Source: Oscillospiraceae bacterium (GTDB lineage Bacteria > Bacillota > Clostridia > Oscillospirales > Ruminococcaceae). From it: DNA of 9,731 bases. Under the pieces are notes generated by a model. It saw only the letters and a list, made by a program, of their open reading frames with translations. It had not been told where the DNA came from and made no database searches. This document shows, piece by piece, positions 6,692 to 9,731 of this stretch. The stretch spans positions 1 to 9,731 of the forward strand of contig JAFLUJ010000362.1 of NCBI GenBank assembly GCA_022511485.1. Direction: 5' to 3'. Position 1 is the first letter of the stretch, and each line of letters starts with the position of its first letter. Both the position numbers and the translations under genes were made by a program.

Positions 6692-6769
6692 AGACCACAT
6701 CCGGGGTTAAGGCAACACTGCACAAGGTTTGTGTTGTATTGCGCGTCCTTAACTGTGGTCTTTTTGTTT
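6692..6769 (+). terminator. Long imperfect hairpin with U-tract just upstream of rnpA (terminator or attenuator)
   Basis: The base stem is AGACCACA (6692-6699) with TGTGGTCT (6754-6761). Above a 5' bulge (6700-6705), GTTAAG (6706-6711) pairs with CTTAAC (6748-6753). Above a 3' bulge (6743-6747), 6712-6725 pairs with 6729-6742 with two mismatches and one G-U pair, closed by a GGT loop. About 26 base pairs form in all. TCTTTTTGTTT follows the stem. This is the shape of an intrinsic terminator, yet it lies inside the rpmH-rnpA-yidC cluster and no clear promoter follows, so partial read-through (attenuation) is the likeliest role. An RNA-processing site or a palindromic mobile repeat are alternatives. 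Confidence 0.7.
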
Positions 6770-6779
6770 AATATTAGTT

Positions 6780-7136
6780 ATGAAGAATACAGTTACAATA
6801 ACGGATAACAAGGTTTTTCTGAACCTCTATAAAAGAGGAAAATATACCGCAGGCAAAGCAGTAACGGTCTATTATAAGAAAAATCCGGGAGGTCAGACAC
6901 GTCTTGGCATCACGGTGGGGAAAAAAATAGGAAATGCCGTCACCAGAAGCCGCTGCCGCCGGATCATCCGCGCTGCCTATTCCCGGTGCGAGGAGGATTT
7001 CCCTAAGGGATACGACTATATAATAGTAGCCCGTAACGGCTGCGGAGAAATGAAGTCCACGGGTATTGCGGGATTCTTTAAAATGAAAGCCATACCCTCC
7101 ATTAAAAATAATAGCTCCAACAAAAAAAAGATATGA
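6780..7136 (+). CDS. rnpA: Ribonuclease P protein component
   Basis: RnpA is the protein subunit of RNase P, which helps the catalytic RNA remove 5' leaders from precursor tRNAs. The protein has 118 residues, the normal size. It shows the N-terminal F..LYKRGK segment, RLGITVGKKIGNAVTRSRCRRIIRAAY with the central basic helix, and a YDYIIVARNG strand. The family's usual RNR in this helix reads RSR here (residues 56-58). The ATG at 6780 fits the family's N-terminus, but no Shine-Dalgarno sequence precedes it: the 20 upstream bases are mostly T and A from the U-tract of the preceding hairpin. The end overlaps yidD by 4 nt (ATGA), so the two are probably translationally coupled. The C-terminal Lys/Asn-rich tail is presumably disordered. 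Confidence 0.95.
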   Translation: MKNTVTITDNKVFLNLYKRGKYTAGKAVTVYYKKNPGGQTRLGITVGKKIGNAVTRSRCRRIIRAAYSRCEEDFPKGYDYIIVARNGCGEMKSTGIAGFFKMKAIPSIKNNSSNKKKI

Positions 7137-7375
7137 AAAAACTGCTGTTAGCTATAATAGGATTTTATCGGAAAATAATATCACCATTGAAGCCCCCATG
7201 CTGCAAGTATTATCCTACCTGCTCCACATATGCGGTGCAGGCTATAAAAAAGCATGGTGCGATAAAAGGCTCGCTTCTGGCAGCCTGGAGAGTGCTCCGC
7301 TGCAATCCCTGGAGTCTGGGAGGAATTGATCCTGTACCTGATAAATTCGGATTCTATACCTTGAAGAAGCGTTAA
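7133..7375 (+). CDS. yidD: YidD family membrane protein insertion efficiency factor
   Basis: YidD is a small protein reported to improve membrane protein insertion alongside YidC. The 80 residues cover the family fully: an amphipathic/hydrophobic N-terminus (KKLLLAIIGFYRKIISPL), then CCKYYPTCSTYAVQAI, then a KGSLLAAWRVLRCNPW helix and GGIDPVPDKF. The conserved cysteines and the PTCS.YA and GG.DPVP motifs are all present. The gene starts within the rnpA stop (ATGA overlap). The same frame is open after its stop for 40 further codons, up to 7498, but the family's normal length shows the TAA at 7373 is the true end. Confidence 0.96.
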   Translation: MKKLLLAIIGFYRKIISPLKPPCCKYYPTCSTYAVQAIKKHGAIKGSLLAAWRVLRCNPWSLGGIDPVPDKFGFYTLKKR

Positions 7376-7500
7376 GACAAGACCGGCGAAAGGACATCAG
7401 ACGTTTTTGTGATGCGTCGCCCGGATATTCTGTCCCGGTGTGGGACAGGCAGAATAAATTTTGATATGACCAGATCCCTGTACGGAGGAAAAATTTAAGC
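7376..7500 (+). promoter_or_regulatory. yidD-yidC gap with stem-loop in the yidC leader
   Basis: CTGTCCC at 7430-7436 pairs perfectly with GGGACAG at 7442-7448 around the loop GGTGT. A weaker GACG/CGTC pair lies upstream around 7400-7418. No real U-tract follows, so this is not a convincing terminator. GGAGG at 7484-7488 is the yidC ribosome binding site, 12 nt from the ATG, slightly long. A 28-codon reading frame (7412-7498) spans this gap and ends 2 nt before yidC, but it has no ribosome binding site of its own. Confidence 0.45.
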
Positions 7501-8673
7501 ATGAATAGATTGATCGGCGTCCCTTTGGGATTGATAATGTGGCTGATGTATCAGATCACAAACAATTACGCATGGGCGATCGTACTTTTTACCTTGATAA
7601 CAAAAATACTGCTGTTTCCGCTGTCGGTAAAGCAGCAGAAATCCACAGCGGCAATGTCCGCATTTCAGCCTAAGCTTGAACAGCTTAAAAAACAATACGC
7701 CAACAATCAGCAGAAGCTTCAGGAGGAGCAGATGAAGCTCTACGCCGAAGAGGGAATAAATCCTATGGCGAGCTGTCTTCCGCTGTTTATACAGTTTCCC
7801 ATACTCATTGGTATTTTCGATGTTGTTTACCGTCCCATTACCCACATAATCCGTGCGGGAAATGATGTCATCACCAATGCAACAAAGATATGCAAAGGCA
7901 TTTTTGAAGCCGACGGAGGAAGCGTCCCCGCATATTTTAACGCAAGACCGGAAATTTATATAGTAAAGGAGCTCCAGAGAAATCCCGCTGCCTTTGCTGA
8001 GCTTAACGATCCGGAATTTGTTGATGCGGTAAGCAATTTCAACAACAAGCTTTTCGGAATCGTTGATCTGGGAGACATTCCGTCACTCCATCCCGATGTC
8101 TGGAATGCCGCTGCGGTGATCCTGCTGATAATACCGATCCTTTCGGGTCTTATCCAGCTCTTTATGACGATCTACAGCCAGATACGCAGCAAGAGAATGA
8201 ATCCGGACGCTCCCAACATGGCAGGTATGAACATGATGCTTTATGTTATGCCGCTGTTTTCAGTGTACATCGCATTCAAGTATCCCGCCGGTATCGGTTT
8301 CTACTGGACAATATCCTCGCTGTTCAGCTGCGTACAGTCAATGATACTTTATAATATCTACACTCCCGAATATGTGGCGGAGCTTGTTGAAAAGGACAAG
8401 CAGAAAAGAAAAAAGAAAAACCGTCCCGACCTTATGGCTCGCTATCAGCAGCTTTTGGAGGAACAGGCTGCTCAGCAGAACGGCGGCGCAAAGCCCTCGG
8501 GCAGCGGCGGTTCAGTTGCCGCAGCAAAGCTTTCCGATGACGACGAGGGCACGGGAGAGGTAAAGCTTTCAAAGGCAAAACAAAAAGAATACGAAAGAAT
8601 GCTTATTCGTGAGGCTCGCCGCAGACAAGCCGAGAAGTACGGAGAAGAATTTATAGATGATGACGATGATTAA
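7501..8673 (+). CDS. yidC: YidC/Oxa1 family membrane protein insertase
   Basis: YidC inserts and folds proteins in the cytoplasmic membrane, alone or with SecYEG. The protein has 390 residues, longer than the ~260-280 of many Gram-positive YidC proteins. The extra length comes from an extracytoplasmic insert (~118-200) and a long charged C-terminal tail (~290-390). Visible parts are a first helix (~3-20), the core helix WAIVLFTLITKILLFPLSV (25-43), a cytoplasmic coiled hairpin (~55-85), INPMASCLPLFIQFPILIGIF (86-106), then helices at about 202-226, 245-260 and 262-286. Lys35 occupies the place of the conserved groove arginine, a conservative change. The tail has a basic patch (KDKQKRKKKNRP), a Gly/Ser/Ala stretch and ends EEFIDDDDD; basic YidC tails are known to contact ribosomes. 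No lipobox is seen. jag follows 72 nt later. Confidence 0.96.
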   Translation: MNRLIGVPLGLIMWLMYQITNNYAWAIVLFTLITKILLFPLSVKQQKSTAAMSAFQPKLEQLKKQYANNQQKLQEEQMKLYAEEGINPMASCLPLFIQFPILIGIFDVVYRPITHIIRAGNDVITNATKICKGIFEADGGSVPAYFNARPEIYIVKELQRNPAAFAELNDPEFVDAVSNFNNKLFGIVDLGDIPSLHPDVWNAAAVILLIIPILSGLIQLFMTIYSQIRSKRMNPDAPNMAGMNMMLYVMPLFSVYIAFKYPAGIGFYWTISSLFSCVQSMILYNIYTPEYVAELVEKDKQKRKKKNRPDLMARYQQLLEEQAAQQNGGAKPSGSGGSVAAAKLSDDDEGTGEVKLSKAKQKEYERMLIREARRRQAEKYGEEFIDDDDD

Positions 8674-8745
8674 AGGCATCGCATACCGTTAAACAAGGCT
8701 ATACTATTTAATATATCTTATATCAGAAATGAAAGGTAGGTCAAT

Positions 8746-9627
8746 ATGGCAGAGAAAAGAAAAATTTTTACCGCAAAAACCGTAGAAGAAGCTAAGGCTA
8801 TGGCTGCTCAGGATTTTGGAACAGAAGAAAGCAAGATCAGCTTTACGGTACTGGAAGAACCCAAAAAGGGACTGTTCGGAAAAGTCAAGGGAGACGCCCG
8901 CGTCGAGGCAGTCTTCGCTGCAACGAAAGCAGATATTGCAGGGGAGTATATCAAAGGCATCCTTAAAAACATGGGCATCGACAACGAGATCTCCATCACT
9001 GAGGAAGAGGACGGCGCAGTAATTGAAATTCTGGGAGATACCACAGGCGCTGTTATCGGAAGACGGGGAGAAACTCTGGACGCTATCCAGTATCTTGCTT
9101 CTATGGCTGCAAACCGTATCGACAAGGAGTATTACAGAATTTCCGTTGACTGCTGCGGCTATCGCGAAAAGAGAAAAACTATTCTTGAGGAGCTTGCTGT
9201 CAAGATCGCAAAAACAGTGCTCCGTACAGGCAGGACTTCCACACTTGAGCCTATGAATCCCTATGAGAGAAGAATAATCCACTCGGCTATTGCTGATATA
9301 GAGGGAGTTACCTCCCGCAGCGTAGGAGACGAGCCTTACCGCAAGGTAATAATCGCTCCTACAAATCCCCGTCCCAGACGTGACGGCAGCTACCGTGATG
9401 GCAAGTCCGGCTATAACAGGGAGGGCGGTTACAACAGAGAAGGCGGTTATCGTGACGGCGGCTACAAAGGCGGCGGAAACAGACATCGTCGGGACAAGAA
9501 ACCGGAGGAGTACACTCAGCGTTCAATGGATATGATGAAGACCTCCTTTGAAAAGGATTACAAGAGACCCAAGCCGGAGGACAGCAATCTCGTTGAGGGC
9601 GACCTTTACGGCAAGATCGATATTTAA
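8746..9627 (+). CDS. jag: RNA-binding protein Jag/KhpB with Gly-rich tail
   Basis: Jag (also called KhpB or EloR) is a cytoplasmic RNA-binding protein linked to cell elongation and division in Firmicutes. The 293 residues contain, in order, a Jag-N domain (~5-57, with AKTVEEAKAMAAQDFG and KGLFGKV), a type II KH domain (~65-140, with the GRRG RNA-grip loop at 105-108) and an R3H domain (~145-205, with R175...H179 in ERRIIHSAI). After residue ~206 the protein becomes low-complexity: repeated GYNREGGYNREGGYRDGGY-like units, then a charged end. That tail is not part of the usual fold and resembles RGG-type disordered RNA-binding regions. The ribosome binding site is AAAGGTAGG at 8732-8740. The gene is last in the cluster and is followed by a strong terminator. 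Confidence 0.95.
   Translation: MAEKRKIFTAKTVEEAKAMAAQDFGTEESKISFTVLEEPKKGLFGKVKGDARVEAVFAATKADIAGEYIKGILKNMGIDNEISITEEEDGAVIEILGDTTGAVIGRRGETLDAIQYLASMAANRIDKEYYRISVDCCGYREKRKTILEELAVKIAKTVLRTGRTSTLEPMNPYERRIIHSAIADIEGVTSRSVGDEPYRKVIIAPTNPRPRRDGSYRDGKSGYNREGGYNREGGYRDGGYKGGGNRHRRDKKPEEYTQRSMDMMKTSFEKDYKRPKPEDSNLVEGDLYGKIDI
9361..9483 (+). repeat. Low-complexity Arg/Gly/Tyr-rich coding repeat in jag tail
   Basis: Residues ~206-246 of Jag carry short imperfect repeats of the form GGY(N/R)(R/D)(E/G)G: GYNREGG twice, then GYRDGG and GYKGGG. The encoding DNA is correspondingly repetitive in GGCGGTTA-like strings. The segment is predicted to be disordered. Confidence 0.75.
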
Positions 9628-9635
9628 AATGCAGC

Positions 9636-9672
9636 TACAGGAGGCAAATGAGACTTGCCTCCTGTATTTTAT
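9636..9672 (+). terminator. Intrinsic terminator after jag
   Basis: TACAGGAGGCAA (9636-9647) pairs perfectly with TTGCCTCCTGTA (9655-9666), a 12-bp stem with a 7-nt loop, followed by TTTTAT. It begins 9 nt after the jag stop and closes the rpmH-jag cluster. Confidence 0.93.
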
Positions 9673-9673
9673 C

Positions 9674-9731
9674 GGAGGAGACCCTTTTGAAAAAGGGTCA
9701 TCCCCCGAACCCCCTCCCTAAAACTTTTATA
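9674..9731 (+). repeat. Probable dispersed intergenic repeat, cut by the window end
   Basis: The stretch has a small perfect hairpin, ACCCTTTT (9681-9688) with AAAAGGGT (9691-9698), then a C-rich run (TCCCCCGAACCCCCTCCCT) and AAAACTTTTA. From memory, very similar strings recur between genes in Ruminococcus and related clostridial genomes, so I call it a dispersed element. It lies directly after the jag terminator, with no gene visible. Only one copy falls in this window, so repetition itself is not shown here. Confidence 0.55.

Noticed and set aside
6563..6808. 81-codon + strand open frame across the rpmH-rnpA gap
   Set aside because: Its first part is a translation of the G-rich repeat and its last part overlaps the rnpA start. 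No suitable ribosome binding spacing exists (GGAGG is only 1 nt from the internal ATG at 6653). Kept only as a possible coupling frame.
8704..9486. 260-codon minus-strand open frame opposite jag
   Set aside because: Antisense to jag, which has intact Jag-N, KH and R3H motifs. The complement composition explains the lack of stops.

Overview
The window looks like chromosome of a Gram-positive gut or rumen clostridium, most likely Ruminococcus or a close relative in the Oscillospiraceae. The evidence is the rpmH-rnpA-yidD-yidC-jag gene order typical of Firmicutes, strong AGGAGG ribosome binding sites, TTGACA/TATAAT promoters, moderate GC content, and secreted proteins rich in Ser/Thr/Glu. The taxonomic call rests on family recognition, not on a database search. 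All convincing genes lie on the + strand.

Region 1 (1-1475) is the 3' part of a gene whose product joins a LacI/GalR-type sugar-binding domain to a long C-terminal sensor-like region. No output domain is visible after it. Region 2 (1587-3270) is a pair of closely spaced genes for exported proteins. The first has an N-terminal membrane segment and an acidic linker, the second is a predicted lipoprotein. They share an unrecognised domain of about 110 residues, present once in the first protein and twice in the second.

Region 3 (3289-6245) is a well-delimited serine-biosynthesis operon: a near-consensus promoter, serC, a tiny DUF6440-like gene overlapping the end of serC, serA with a C-terminal ACT domain, a three-helix membrane protein, and an intrinsic terminator. 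SerA and SerC catalyse the first two steps from 3-phosphoglycerate to serine. The phosphatase SerB is not in the window.

Region 4 (6317-9672) is the conserved housekeeping cluster rpmH (ribosomal protein L34), rnpA (RNase P protein), yidD, yidC (membrane insertase) and jag/khpB (KH-R3H RNA-binding protein), with its own promoter and a strong final terminator. Its unusual part is the 244-bp rpmH-rnpA gap. This holds a G-rich degenerate tandem repeat, then a long imperfect hairpin with a U-tract that ends just before rnpA, and rnpA itself has no visible Shine-Dalgarno sequence. The window closes with what looks like a dispersed intergenic repeat cut by the window edge.

The best candidates for something undescribed are the duplicated secreted domain in region 2 and the repeat-plus-hairpin arrangement between rpmH and rnpA. 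No CRISPR array, transposase, tRNA, rRNA or complete defence system is visible.
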